Shown: in pieces, positions 18,917 to 26,693 of the stretch | How the letters are laid out: every line of letters begins with the position of its first letter | Position numbering within the stretch: the stretch's first letter is position 1 | Assembly: GCF_001468085.1 (NCBI RefSeq) | Contig: NZ_LNZB01000010.1 | Span: 1 to 36,326, forward strand | From: Legionella waltersii | GTDB taxonomy: Bacteria > Pseudomonadota > Gammaproteobacteria > Legionellales > Legionellaceae | DNA: 36,326 nt | Direction of reading: 5' to 3' | Translations under genes and position numbers: made by a program | The notes under the pieces: model-generated | Database searches by the model: none | Told to the model about the DNA's origin: nothing | What the model saw: the letters and a program-made list of their open reading frames with translations, nothing else

Positions 18917-19093
18917 ATGGAGTGTGCCATTGAATCCATAAAACAGTATGTGCGAACAGCCAATTACCTCTCTGCCGCACAAATTTATTTAATGAACAAT
19001 TGCTTACTGGAACAACCACTTACCTTTGCTGACATCAAACCACGCTTATTGGGTCATTGGGGCACTTGTCCTGGAATTGCTAAAACACGTTAA
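18917..19093 (+). pseudogene. N-terminal stump of phosphoketolase (Xfp)
   Basis: 58 codons from ATG 18917 (GGGG nine bases upstream). It encodes [38 protein letters not shown] and TCPG, the unmistakable start of xylulose-5-phosphate/fructose-6-phosphate phosphoketolase (about 790 residues when whole). The reading then diverges at GIAKTR and stops, where GLNFIYAHLN is expected. The thiamine-diphosphate sites are all missing, so it cannot be active. It starts nine bases after prs, so the parent cluster probably carried phosphoketolase as its fourth gene. I see no further phosphoketolase sequence downstream. Confidence 0.85.
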
Positions 19094-19170
19094 TGAACAT
19101 AAGGCCCCATGTTGTTTTTACTGTTTAATTAGGGTTTAATCCCCACTTCCTTGTTCCTAAGAAAAGAACC

Positions 19171-19593
19171 ATGAATAAAGACGCTAATTGGTATGGGCTG
19201 AATATGCTGCCCTTGTATGTTGAGATGAGTGAAGACCAACTTGGAGCATCAGTTGAACAGCTCAATAATCTAAACCAAGTCCAATCAAAACCCCATGTTC
19301 TTGATAATGACACCATTGAGCGAATCATTAAACTGCACAGCGCTCAAAATGCTGATAATTGGGTGTTTTTCGAACAATGCAAAAAATGGCGCAATGAAAA
19401 CCCCACAAATGAAGAATTAAAACTTATTGCTCAGGTTGAAAAAAACACCAATCAGCTTGAAAGGGTGAATAATGACATTTTAGCTTTGGCTAATTCATTT
19501 AAAGGTAAGACTATTGACAGCATCCTTGGTAAAGGAGATTTTGAGTTAGGTCTTGAATACCTGTTAAAACAACTGGCAGGATCTAATTCATAA
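19171..19593 (+). CDS. Hypothetical soluble protein
   Basis: 140 residues, predicted mostly helical, no signal peptide or membrane segment. It opens with MNKDANWYGLNMLPLYVEMS, continues with a polar region and a helix (EELKLIAQVEKNTNQLERVN) that could form a short coiled coil. I do not recognise the family. It starts 77 bases after the phosphoketolase stump, with only a weak AAGAAAAGA leader, and is followed by an oppositely oriented HTH gene. Its codon use looks like that of its neighbours. Confidence 0.55.
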   Translation: MNKDANWYGLNMLPLYVEMSEDQLGASVEQLNNLNQVQSKPHVLDNDTIERIIKLHSAQNADNWVFFEQCKKWRNENPTNEELKLIAQVEKNTNQLERVNNDILALANSFKGKTIDSILGKGDFELGLEYLLKQLAGSNS

Positions 19594-19676
19594 CAAATGA
19601 GAGGCCATCACAAACCAAATTAACTAATGAAAAGCCTATGATCCGCCTTCCGAGCTTCTTTGACTTTATCAACCGC

Positions 19677-19922
19677 TTATAATATAGCGTTTAGTCCTTT
19701 TTTCTCAATTAAAGAAAGTAATTTTAACGAAGTACCTACTGGTTTTTTAAGCCCCCTCTCCCATTGACTAATAAGATCTTTAGATACATTAAGACAATAC
19801 GCAAATATGGGTTGGCTCACATTTTCTCGCTCACGCAATGCCTTTATTTCTACAGGTAAAAATTCATGTATCGGAGTTAAACAGGCGCGATCAATACTGG
19901 AATAGATTAGGTTGTGTTTCAT
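19677..19922 (-). CDS. XRE/HigA-like HTH protein (orphan antitoxin type)
   Basis: 81 residues. The pattern EIKALRERENVSQPIFAYCL, NVSKDLISQWERGLKKPVG, LKLLSLIEKKGL is the Cro/C1 helix-turn-helix of YiaG/HigA-2 type antitoxins, in which a toxin gene normally precedes the antitoxin. No toxin frame is found in the 146 bases upstream, so it is an orphan or a free-standing regulator. The N-terminal 20 residues match the usual leader of the family only loosely (RACLTPIHEF). Confidence 0.75.
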   Translation of the reverse strand: MKHNLIYSSIDRACLTPIHEFLPVEIKALRERENVSQPIFAYCLNVSKDLISQWERGLKKPVGTSLKLLSLIEKKGLNAIL

Positions 19923-20068
19923 AAATTGATCCTTAATTATTTAATGATGAATTCTTTATAAATTTCTGGATATTACTGCGCTAAACAAGAAGCAATTTAT
20001 TCATAGAGATTTAGATTAATCCACTAAAAATGTGGTACGCAGGTTTATTTTTATAATCAAGGGTACCG

Positions 20069-20593
20069 TTAGCTACTTTCATCAATCAACCGTGTCATTT
20101 CTTCTACTGTTAAAGGTTTACTGTTGTAATAGCCCTGCACTTCTGGACAACGATTGGACCGTAGAAAATTAAGTTGAGCTTCTGTTTCTACCCCGCCTAC
20201 AACAACATTCAACCCGAGCTCTTTAGCTAAGGCAATCGTAGATTTAGTAATTAAGTTATCCTTTTTTCTCAAGCCAATGTCATCAACTTGTGATTGTTTC
20301 AGTTTGATGGAGTGCACCGGTGACTTTTTCAAATGAGATAATGAGGAATAACCTGCTCCAAAATTATCAAAAGTAAGGTTTACCCCCATATCGTGAAGCC
20401 CAATTAATGTTTCTTCAATCGTTCCCAAAAAGTCAGTCACCGTGGCTTTGGTAATTTCAAGCTCCAATAAATTGGACGGTATTTTATATTCATGCAACAT
20501 ATGCTTAATAGAAGAAATAAACCCCTTATGTTGAAATTGCTGTGGGGAAATATTAATCGCTAATGTAGGATTGAATTGTTCATATTTATTGTT
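20069..20593 (-). pseudogene. Severed C-terminal EAL domain of the diguanylate cyclase gene
   Basis: In the same frame as the GGDEF gene and directly after its TAG (20596-20594), the sequence continues NNKYEQFNPTLAINISPQQF, LLELEITKATVTD, FDNFGAGYSSLSHLKKSP, VVVGGVETEAQL and QGYYNSKPL, that is, the rest of an EAL domain. Several phosphodiesterase residues are changed: DN for DD, GGVET for EGVET and KLKQS for KIDRS. The domain was therefore probably inactive before the stop appeared. An internal ATG at 20500 could start a 143-residue fragment, but I see no good ribosome-binding site. Confidence 0.85.
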
Positions 20594-21553
20594 CTAATCC
20601 ACATAATGCTTACATGCTGTTCGTAACACCCATTCACCAATCGGAATAATCAAGCCAAAATTTTCAGCAACAGAGATGAATTCACCAGGCAAAATCACTC
20701 CCCGCTTAGGATGTTGCCAACGTAATAATACCTCCATCCCAACCATCGCATTCGTTTTTAAATCAAAGCGTGGCTGATAAACTAGAAAAAACTCGTGTCG
20801 CTCCAGTGCCAAATGCAATGCTGTTCCTATCCCCAAACGTTTTGAGTATTGCTTTTGCAAGGATGGCGTGAAGAATTGGCAATTATTACGACCACACGCC
20901 TTGGCATTGTATAAAGCAATATCCGCGTTTTTATGGATTGTTTTTGCATCATCCCCTGTATCAGGGAAGTAGGCGATTCCAATACTTGCACCAATAAAAA
21001 CTGTATTACCCTGAATGAGGAAAGTATTACCAAGCAGTTGAATAATAGTATTCGCAACCCTCTCTGCCTGCGCAAGATTATTAATTTCCGTCAGAATAAC
21101 CGCAAACTCATCCCCACCCAATCGAGCGATGCAATCTACTTCACGAACACTTGATTTAAGACGTTGGGCTACTTCACGCAATAGGCTATCACCTACATCA
21201 TGACCAAATCGATCATTTACATTTTTAAAATAGTCCAGATCGAGACTTAACAGAGCCAGATGACGGTTGTATCTTTTTGAACGTGCAATCTCACGGTTCA
21301 AATCCAGTTCAAATTGCAACCGATTGGGTAAACTGGTTAATAAATCATAATGCGCCAGTCTTGATAATTCTACCTGAGTTAATTCCAATTCTTTTAGCGT
21401 ATTTGTAAGTTCAGAATTCTTTTTTTCTAAATCTTGATTTAATAAATGCAGTTTTCTGGTCTCATTCTCCAGCAGGTGTTCAGCTTCCTCACGAGCTTTC
21501 TTTTCTCGATAATAAGAGCGTTCAAATAGCGCGGCTTTTTGTTCATCACTCAA
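20594..21553 (-). CDS. Diguanylate cyclase (GGDEF), truncated within its EAL domain
   Basis: 319 residues from TTG 21553, preceded at seven bases by GGAG inside the H-NOX gene and overlapping its stop by eight bases. The longer frame to 21796 lies out of frame inside H-NOX and is rejected. Residues 5-65 are a heptad-rich coiled coil; the cyclase domain follows with LLTSLPNR, DLDYFKNVND, inhibitory-site REVD (137-140) and intact GGDEF (146-150). The EAL domain begins near residue 240 (VYQPRFDL, MEVLLRWQHP) and is cut at a TAG where family members usually have Trp. It likely makes cyclic di-GMP under control of the coupled H-NOX. Confidence 0.88.
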   Translation of the reverse strand: MSDEQKAALFERSYYREKKAREEAEHLLENETRKLHLLNQDLEKKNSELTNTLKELELTQVELSRLAHYDLLTSLPNRLQFELDLNREIARSKRYNRHLALLSLDLDYFKNVNDRFGHDVGDSLLREVAQRLKSSVREVDCIARLGGDEFAVILTEINNLAQAERVANTIIQLLGNTFLIQGNTVFIGASIGIAYFPDTGDDAKTIHKNADIALYNAKACGRNNCQFFTPSLQKQYSKRLGIGTALHLALERHEFFLVYQPRFDLKTNAMVGMEVLLRWQHPKRGVILPGEFISVAENFGLIIPIGEWVLRTACKHYVD

Positions 21554-22088
21554 AAGTAATCTCCAAACGACAATGATCACTTTGTTGATGCATACACAGA
21601 GTCTGGTTAATCTTAATGTTCTTTCTATAATATTTGGCAGCACCATTGATGAGGCCAATGGCAAGGTGACAGAGTTTTCTCTGTGACCGATACAACATAA
21701 TGAGTTGGTTTGAAGCAGGCTCTTCATAGGTAATAGAGGGTAATTGTTCACAGTGGTATAGTTTTTCCACTTCAACATGAATCGCTCCATCAACACTTTT
21801 TAAAAACTCTTTTAATGACAAGTCTTCTTTTAAAAAAAAAGGATACTTATTCGAGAATACTGCAAACATATAGGCACCAAATGACTCTAAAAAAATAGGG
21901 ATTTGCAAATTCTTCATTAAAGCTAAGGTTTGGATTAATCGCGGAAGTTCCGTATCTTCGTAAGTACCACCTGCGGTATAGCTTCCTCCACTAGGGAGAT
22001 CAAGTTGAGTTACAAGCTGATCCCAGGTTTCTATCCCAAATTGTTCTGTAATCATGTCACTTAATGCAGTAAAGACTATACCCTTCAT
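21546..22088 (-). CDS. H-NOX (HNOB) haem nitric-oxide/oxygen sensor
   Basis: 180 residues, the standard length of bacterial H-NOX proteins. The start MKGIVFTALSDMITEQFG is typical. His104 (DGAIHVEVEKLY) is the expected proximal haem ligand, and Tyr133-Ser135-Arg137 (YRSQR) forms the haem-propionate motif YxSxR. No distal-pocket Tyr is evident, which fits a NO rather than O2 sensor (inference). The ATG is preceded at six bases by AGGAGG, the strongest ribosome-binding site in this region. It is translationally coupled to the cyclase, a pairing known in L. pneumophila, where NO-bound H-NOX changes cyclase activity. Confidence 0.93.
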   Translation of the reverse strand: MKGIVFTALSDMITEQFGIETWDQLVTQLDLPSGGSYTAGGTYEDTELPRLIQTLALMKNLQIPIFLESFGAYMFAVFSNKYPFFLKEDLSLKEFLKSVDGAIHVEVEKLYHCEQLPSITYEEPASNQLIMLYRSQRKLCHLAIGLINGAAKYYRKNIKINQTLCMHQQSDHCRLEITFE

Positions 22089-22180
22089 GTTGCCTCCTGA
22101 TCAGACTGATGCTTATATCGTGATAAGATCCCTGCATCGCTGCAGTAGTTTAACTCGACTGCTACAGTCTAAATAATTTT

Positions 22181-22837
22181 TTAATACAAAAATCTATTGG
22201 TCTCAACATGAGAGGACAGTACAACAAATCCTCCTTCTCCATAGCCTGATTTAGTCTTTTCTGGCGTTGTTAGTGTTTCAATGGGAGAAAAAAGTGTTTG
22301 ATAAATGCCCTCTTCTTTAAAATTAATTTCATGAAGCAATTCAAGAACTTCTTTTACTGAATAAAAATGAGCATCTCGATAAAAGGGATTTTCTTGTTTT
22401 GTAGCCTCATAATGTGCTCCCAGCATTGAATCTTTATCAATCATGCCAATAATGAGCGTGCCATTTGGCTTTAAAACTCGTTTCGCTTCCAAAAGAGCAG
22501 TTAATGGCAGATCTAAAAAACATAACACCGTATTAAACAATATAAAGTCGAATTGCTGGTTTTGAAAAGGCAACGATTCGGCAACCCCTTCATAAACAGT
22601 GATCCCTCGTGCTCTCGCTATAGCGCTTAAATTAACCGAAGGCTCTATGCCTGTTTTAATTCCAAGGGCTGCAGAAAATCGTCCTGATCCCACGCCCACG
22701 TCAAGGCCCTCTCCTGATTGGGGTATTAATTTCTTCAGTGCTCCAAGCTCTGATTGAAATACAGCCGAATGGCTATCAAACCATCTGTCGTATTTATTTG
22801 CAAGTTGGTCAGAATTTTTAATTGATTCAATGCTCAT
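22181..22837 (-). CDS. SAM-dependent class I methyltransferase
   Basis: 218 residues from ATG 22837 (GGAA eight bases before); an in-frame TTG at 22855 is less likely. Motif I is GLDVGVGSGRFSAALG, followed by the acidic GIEPS at the end of strand 2, ESLPFQNQQFDFILFNTVLC (motifs II/III) and AKRVLKPNGTLIIG. This is the Methyltransf_11 pattern for small-molecule methylation. The substrate cannot be told. It precedes H-NOX on the same strand by 92 bases, and diverges from an XRE regulator. Confidence 0.85.
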   Translation of the reverse strand: MSIESIKNSDQLANKYDRWFDSHSAVFQSELGALKKLIPQSGEGLDVGVGSGRFSAALGIKTGIEPSVNLSAIARARGITVYEGVAESLPFQNQQFDFILFNTVLCFLDLPLTALLEAKRVLKPNGTLIIGMIDKDSMLGAHYEATKQENPFYRDAHFYSVKEVLELLHEINFKEEGIYQTLFSPIETLTTPEKTKSGYGEGGFVVLSSHVETNRFLY

Positions 22838-22998
22838 GTTTTGAGTTCCATTCAATTTGAGAACGTTTAAAGTTAATTAATATTGTATTTTAAGAATAAT
22901 GCAGTATTGATATTTTTTTATCCTATCTTTTGATTAAGGATTAAAATGGTAGACATACCGTGTGGCTATATATGAAGCATAGCACATATCCTTTTTAA

Positions 22999-23244
22999 AT
23001 GAACAAGCAGACCGATTTAATTTTAATAGGCGAACAAATTCGCAAAATCAGAAAAGAGAAAGGGTTTTCTCAAGAAGGTTTTGCTAATTTCATTGAAATG
23101 AACCGTGGGTACTACGGAACTGTTGAACGTGGTGAAGCGAATGTTACCGTTTTAAATCTTCTAAAAATACTTAAGGGATTAGATACAACACCCAATGAGT
23201 TATTTCCGCCCACAACGTATCGTGCCAAAAAAAATATTGGATAA
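22999..23244 (+). CDS. XRE-family transcriptional regulator
   Basis: 81 residues: a single Cro/C1 HTH domain (LIGEQIRKIRKEKGFSQEGF, MNRGYYGTVERGEANVTVLN, LLKILKGLDTTPNELF). It lacks extra domains, like phage or plasmid control proteins. It diverges from the methyltransferase across a 160-base AT-rich gap and may regulate it. The ATG has only a poor ribosome-binding site (ATCCTTT). Confidence 0.85.
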   Translation: MNKQTDLILIGEQIRKIRKEKGFSQEGFANFIEMNRGYYGTVERGEANVTVLNLLKILKGLDTTPNELFPPTTYRAKKNIG

Positions 23245-23323
23245 CAATCCACAGGATATTACAATGTAACCTAAATTGTTATTTGAGGCCTGGTGTGTAT
23301 CAGTAGACATCTGAAAAAAGGTC

Positions 23324-23722
23324 ATGTATGAATCGTTTGAAAAAATTGAGGCATCAATCAAAAAATATATTTGGATATTATATTTTGCAAAACAAGATCC
23401 CAGAATCAACTGGAAAGCGAAATGTATTATTATCGTTACCTTGGCCTATGCACTAAGCCCTATAGATCTTATCCCTGATTTTATTCCTATTTTAGGGCTA
23501 ATAGATGATCTGTTCATTATTCCAATAGGTATATATATAGCAATTAAATTAATCCCCAAAGTAGTTTGGGAGGATTGCAATCGGAACGCTGTAAAGTCTA
23601 TCAATAACGCGGCTATGTTGCCAAAAAACTGGGTTATTGCGACAATAATTGCACTATTATGGTTAGTCATTTTCATCCTGGTTGGCAAATGGTTTTGGAA
23701 TACATATCTGCTTAAAAACTAA
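23324..23722 (+). CDS. DUF1232 (YkvA-like) membrane protein
   Basis: 132 residues with ribosome-binding site AAGG before ATG 23324. The core YALSPIDLIPDFIPILGLID is the DUF1232 signature; members are small membrane proteins of unknown function. A hydrophobic stretch at residues 35-85 and a C-terminal helix (residues 105-128) are expected to cross or enter the membrane. It follows the XRE gene by about 80 bases. Confidence 0.85.
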   Translation: MYESFEKIEASIKKYIWILYFAKQDPRINWKAKCIIIVTLAYALSPIDLIPDFIPILGLIDDLFIIPIGIYIAIKLIPKVVWEDCNRNAVKSINNAAMLPKNWVIATIIALLWLVIFILVGKWFWNTYLLKN

Positions 23723-24013
23723 CCATTCCTTTTAATCTTTATTTTTAAGAGATCTTAATATAATTATTTGGTACGCTTTCGTTGTGTTAGTAACCTTAAA
23801 CTAACGTCCGAAAATCTAATACTAGGATACAAGAATAAAAGGTTCTTTTAACTCTATTTTTCAATTTATTTAATACATACCCAATTAATATCGCACAAGA
23901 CAGTACCCCATCCAATTAATCAGATCTAATTTTTTCTATTTCATATAACTTAATATGCGATTTATCATGAATAAATATATAATTTTATCAAAAATCACTA
24001 CCTAAGGTTTATC

Positions 24014-24262
24014 ATGTCAATAGTAGGAAACATCATCCAATATGGATTTTCATTGAGCTTAGTTGTTAATGCGGCGCTGTTTATACCCCAAATCATCTCA
24101 TTAATCACTTGCGCGACTCATGAGATGTTGAAAAAATTGTTAATTTTAATGACTCAGGAACTTCCCACTGATTTGGAATGCATGAAAAAAGCCTTTAAGG
24201 CTCTTGATTATCCGTTGGTTGAAAAAACAACCCATAAATCAAAGGTGGGGCTGTCTATGTAG
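24014..24262 (+). CDS. Small membrane-associated protein, unknown
   Basis: 82 residues. A hydrophobic stretch at residues 5-35 (GNIIQYGFSLSLVVNAALFI) is followed by a charged C-terminal half (LECMKKAFKALDYPLVEKTT). The upstream 290 bases contain no gene, and AAGG lies seven bases before the start. It leads a run of three closely packed small genes. I do not recognise it. Confidence 0.55.
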   Translation: MSIVGNIIQYGFSLSLVVNAALFIPQIISLITCATHEMLKKLLILMTQELPTDLECMKKAFKALDYPLVEKTTHKSKVGLSM

Positions 24263-24273
24263 GGACAATCCGC

Positions 24274-24417
24274 ATGAAATACGCCTGTCAGTATGTTGAG
24301 CGCTACTGGAAAACCGGACAACGTGAATTATTTAAGGCACTCTATCATCAGGCAGTAAATACTATAGAAGAAACCATCACCTATATTTGGGGATGGCTTC
24401 AAAGGGACACGCCATGA
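24274..24417 (+). CDS. 47-residue protein, unknown
   Basis: A 47-codon frame below common length cut-offs. GGGA stands about eight bases before ATG 24274, and its stop overlaps the next start as ATGA. The product has a basic N-terminus and three Trp residues near helices (QYVERYWKTG, YIWGWLQRDT), compatible with an amphipathic, membrane-binding peptide. The overlap and regular spacing are the main evidence that it is real. Confidence 0.6.
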   Translation: MKYACQYVERYWKTGQRELFKALYHQAVNTIEETITYIWGWLQRDTP

Positions 24418-24704
24418 ATAAAAAATTGTTTCAAGCACTGGAGCTCGAATGTCTCATTTATTTATCCGGGAAAGAGGTAACGCTTGAACAGCTTCGCCCG
24501 TTGATTAATGAATTTCTTTCCACACAACCAGAGCATTTACTGTTAATTCTGGCTAAAGAAGAACAAACGATTGATGCGGTCAGTGGCGTAATAGCCCATC
24601 AATACAACAACACCCATGATATGTTAATTCATCGGGTGATGCACCACCTTAACGACCTTCTTTATGAAACCGTCAAAGCTTATTATTTCCAGAATAAATG
24701 TTAA
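24414..24704 (+). CDS. Small soluble protein, unknown
   Basis: 96 residues from ATG 24414, chosen over an upstream in-frame start because it overlaps the previous stop (ATGA) and follows AAGGGA. Predicted helical, with a mid-protein LLLILAKEEQTIDAVSGVI and a His-rich part (HRVMHHLNDLLYETVK). I do not recognise the family. It is translationally coupled to the 47-residue gene and may act with it. Confidence 0.6.
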   Translation: MNKKLFQALELECLIYLSGKEVTLEQLRPLINEFLSTQPEHLLLILAKEEQTIDAVSGVIAHQYNNTHDMLIHRVMHHLNDLLYETVKAYYFQNKC

Positions 24705-24733
24705 TTAAACCCATTCCTTATAACAAATCTACA

Positions 24734-24949
24734 TTAGGAGTCCGTTGATGTCTGATTCTTGTCTTTCTTTAATTGTTCCTGTTTTTTTAAATGGATTTCC
24801 TGCCTGTTAATAGTCACCTGTTTAGGCGCATCAATTCCCAGTTTAAAATTTCCAGGCTCATGAGTTTTAAAGGGGGTAATCACTACCTTTTGATTGTTCT
24901 TAAGGGTAATGATTAATTCAGATTCAAAAGCTACAGTTCTTATTTCCAT
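24734..24949 (-). CDS. CsrA-like RNA-binding regulator, divergent
   Basis: 71 residues. The second half GNFKLGIDAPKQVTINRQEI matches strands 4-5 and the helix start of CsrA, with Arg49 at the place of the RNA-contacting Arg44. The first strand is unusual: the canonical LTRRxGE is replaced by IRTVAFESE, leaving only one Arg. The C-terminal tail is longer and lysine/glutamate-rich. CsrA paralogues are typical of Legionella mobile elements, where they separate element genes from host carbon-storage control (family knowledge). It stands alone, with no clear ribosome-binding site nearer than GAG. Confidence 0.85.
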   Translation of the reverse strand: MEIRTVAFESELIITLKNNQKVVITPFKTHEPGNFKLGIDAPKQVTINRQEIHLKKQEQLKKDKNQTSTDS

Positions 24950-25079
24950 GTTAATTTACTCGTTTTAGTTCAAAATAATTGCTGCAAAAACGCATTAATT
25001 GATGGGTTTTCCTTATACGGACATTTTAATTTGAAGCCAATACCTGTTCAAACATACTCCTCAAGAAAAATAGCTCCAT

Positions 25080-26294
25080 TTATACTACAGCTACCATCGC
25101 AGTCCCATGGGTAGGGACAGACAAAAATGGAGGTTCTTTTTTTATTGCATAAAACCCATTAATGCTTGGCTTAACCCCATCAAATGAATCCTGCACCTCA
25201 TCGGATTGTTCTGCATCTATCTGTTCCAGGCGAATAATCTGCTGTTCCTGTCTGTCTAATAGCCTGCGATACCTCTGATTACTTTCTTCTAATTGTTTTG
25301 TAACCACTGAGAGTTTGTGTTCGGCCTCACAAATTCGGTCTGCTACCTCAACAAAGCTTTTTTCTTTATTGTTAAGAAAGTCCTCTAATCTTTTTTGAAA
25401 AGCAGCCCGCTGCTCCTTATCTTGAATCACCATGTTAGAGAAGGTTTCAACTGTTCCACTTAAGACAAGTCCAACAGCTCTCGCCTGTTCCACTTCTTTC
25501 CCCATTTTCTCTTTAATGTCATCCATTTCTTTTATTTTATCAGATAACTGATTTTGATTGTCTTTATAGTCCTGAACAACCTGTTCTAATTCCTTTTGAG
25601 TGTTTTCTAAAACTTGAGACTGCTCCTCTATAGAGCCTTTAAGCGTTTTGGCAGTCAGTTCGAGTTCAATCTGAGTTGTACGCAATGCCTTTTCGGTATC
25701 ACTCAGCTCACTGATTTGTGACTTTAATGTTCTAATCTGCTCACAAAAGTGATCAATATTCTCGGTCAGACGGTCATTTTCTTTCTGGAATGCATCGATT
25801 TCAATGGCCAATTGTTCGCGCAAGAGTTCTAAAGTTGAAATAACCGTATCTAAAAGTTCAACAAGACTTAAAATTCCTGCGTTTAAATGTTCGGTATTGT
25901 CTGTATTTTGACTCTGATGATTATCAAGAAGGATACTGCTTGCTGTATAAACAATTGCTGTAATAATACTGAGTGTAATTAGGGCTGCAAGATTTGCCAT
26001 GAGTCCAATCATTAAAAGAGGTACTGTAAGCACGGCACCTGCAGTAATTTTTTGCCATAAAGGGATTTTATTCCAAAAAATGGCAGCACGTGATAATAGA
26101 CTTGGATTGTGATTCATCGCCTGAATCAATTGACTCAGATCAGCTTTAATTTTTTGAATTTTATTTTGAGTGGTTACAATCTTCTCAAAACGGTCTTTAT
26201 CATTTTTTGTTTTTTGAGTGAGGTTGTCCTGCTCCAGGTTCTCTGACGGATGAAGGTCAGAAGCCAACTCAAGTTCCAGTTTTTGATACGTCAT
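25080..26294 (-). CDS. Membrane-anchored coiled-coil protein
   Basis: 404 residues. A soluble N-terminal region of about 70 residues is followed by two adjacent hydrophobic helices at about residues 75-125 (ITAGAVLTVPLLMIGLMANL, LITLSIITAIVYTAS). Residues about 140-375 are nearly continuous heptad repeat rich in Glu, Gln and Leu. No enzyme motif is seen. The layout (hairpin membrane anchor plus long coiled coil) resembles bacterial scaffolding proteins and Legionella coiled-coil effectors, but there is no direct evidence for either. It is upstream of the CsrA-like gene with 130 bases between. Confidence 0.65.
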   Translation of the reverse strand: MTYQKLELELASDLHPSENLEQDNLTQKTKNDKDRFEKIVTTQNKIQKIKADLSQLIQAMNHNPSLLSRAAIFWNKIPLWQKITAGAVLTVPLLMIGLMANLAALITLSIITAIVYTASSILLDNHQSQNTDNTEHLNAGILSLVELLDTVISTLELLREQLAIEIDAFQKENDRLTENIDHFCEQIRTLKSQISELSDTEKALRTTQIELELTAKTLKGSIEEQSQVLENTQKELEQVVQDYKDNQNQLSDKIKEMDDIKEKMGKEVEQARAVGLVLSGTVETFSNMVIQDKEQRAAFQKRLEDFLNNKEKSFVEVADRICEAEHKLSVVTKQLEESNQRYRRLLDRQEQQIIRLEQIDAEQSDEVQDSFDGVKPSINGFYAIKKEPPFLSVPTHGTAMVAVV

Positions 26295-26693
26295 GATTCT
26301 TCCTTACAACGAGTGGTCATCTACTTTCTAAAATACGCTGTCACATAATTATCAGGCCAACTTTAAGATAAACATGGTGACGGTTAATCCCATAATTACT
26401 GAATTAATTACCAGTACCTTTTTACGTATTGGATTGAGATGTAATTAAAATTTTTGAGGTGAGGTCTAGAAACCCTGAAAATAAGGTCTCACGGTTGCTC
26501 ATTGAGGCGTGAAATTGATTTTTAATCTTTAGAATGTTACTCATTACCACGTTTCCTTCATTTGGTTTGAAACAACAATCAACCGAGCGCTTTTCCTGGA
26601 ACGGTTAAATCTTGATCATTCTATCGAATTAATTCTGTTCAGTCATTCTTTTTTTAGTGACTCATCATTCTTGATGATACGGTAGATATAAGG
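26295..26693. other. 399-base gap without a recognisable gene
   Basis: AT-rich, with stops in all frames and no convincing ribosome-binding site. A short dyad ATCAT-TCTTG-ATGAT near 26665 and a repeated AGGTCT (26464, 26487) are the only structures noticed. It separates the coiled-coil gene from the RHH protein gene on the same strand and should contain the coiled-coil gene promoter. Confidence 0.5.

Noticed and set aside
21554..21796. Longer ATG start of the diguanylate cyclase
   Set aside because: The extra 81 codons are the H-NOX gene read in another frame; the TTG at 21553 with GGAG upstream fits the coupled arrangement.
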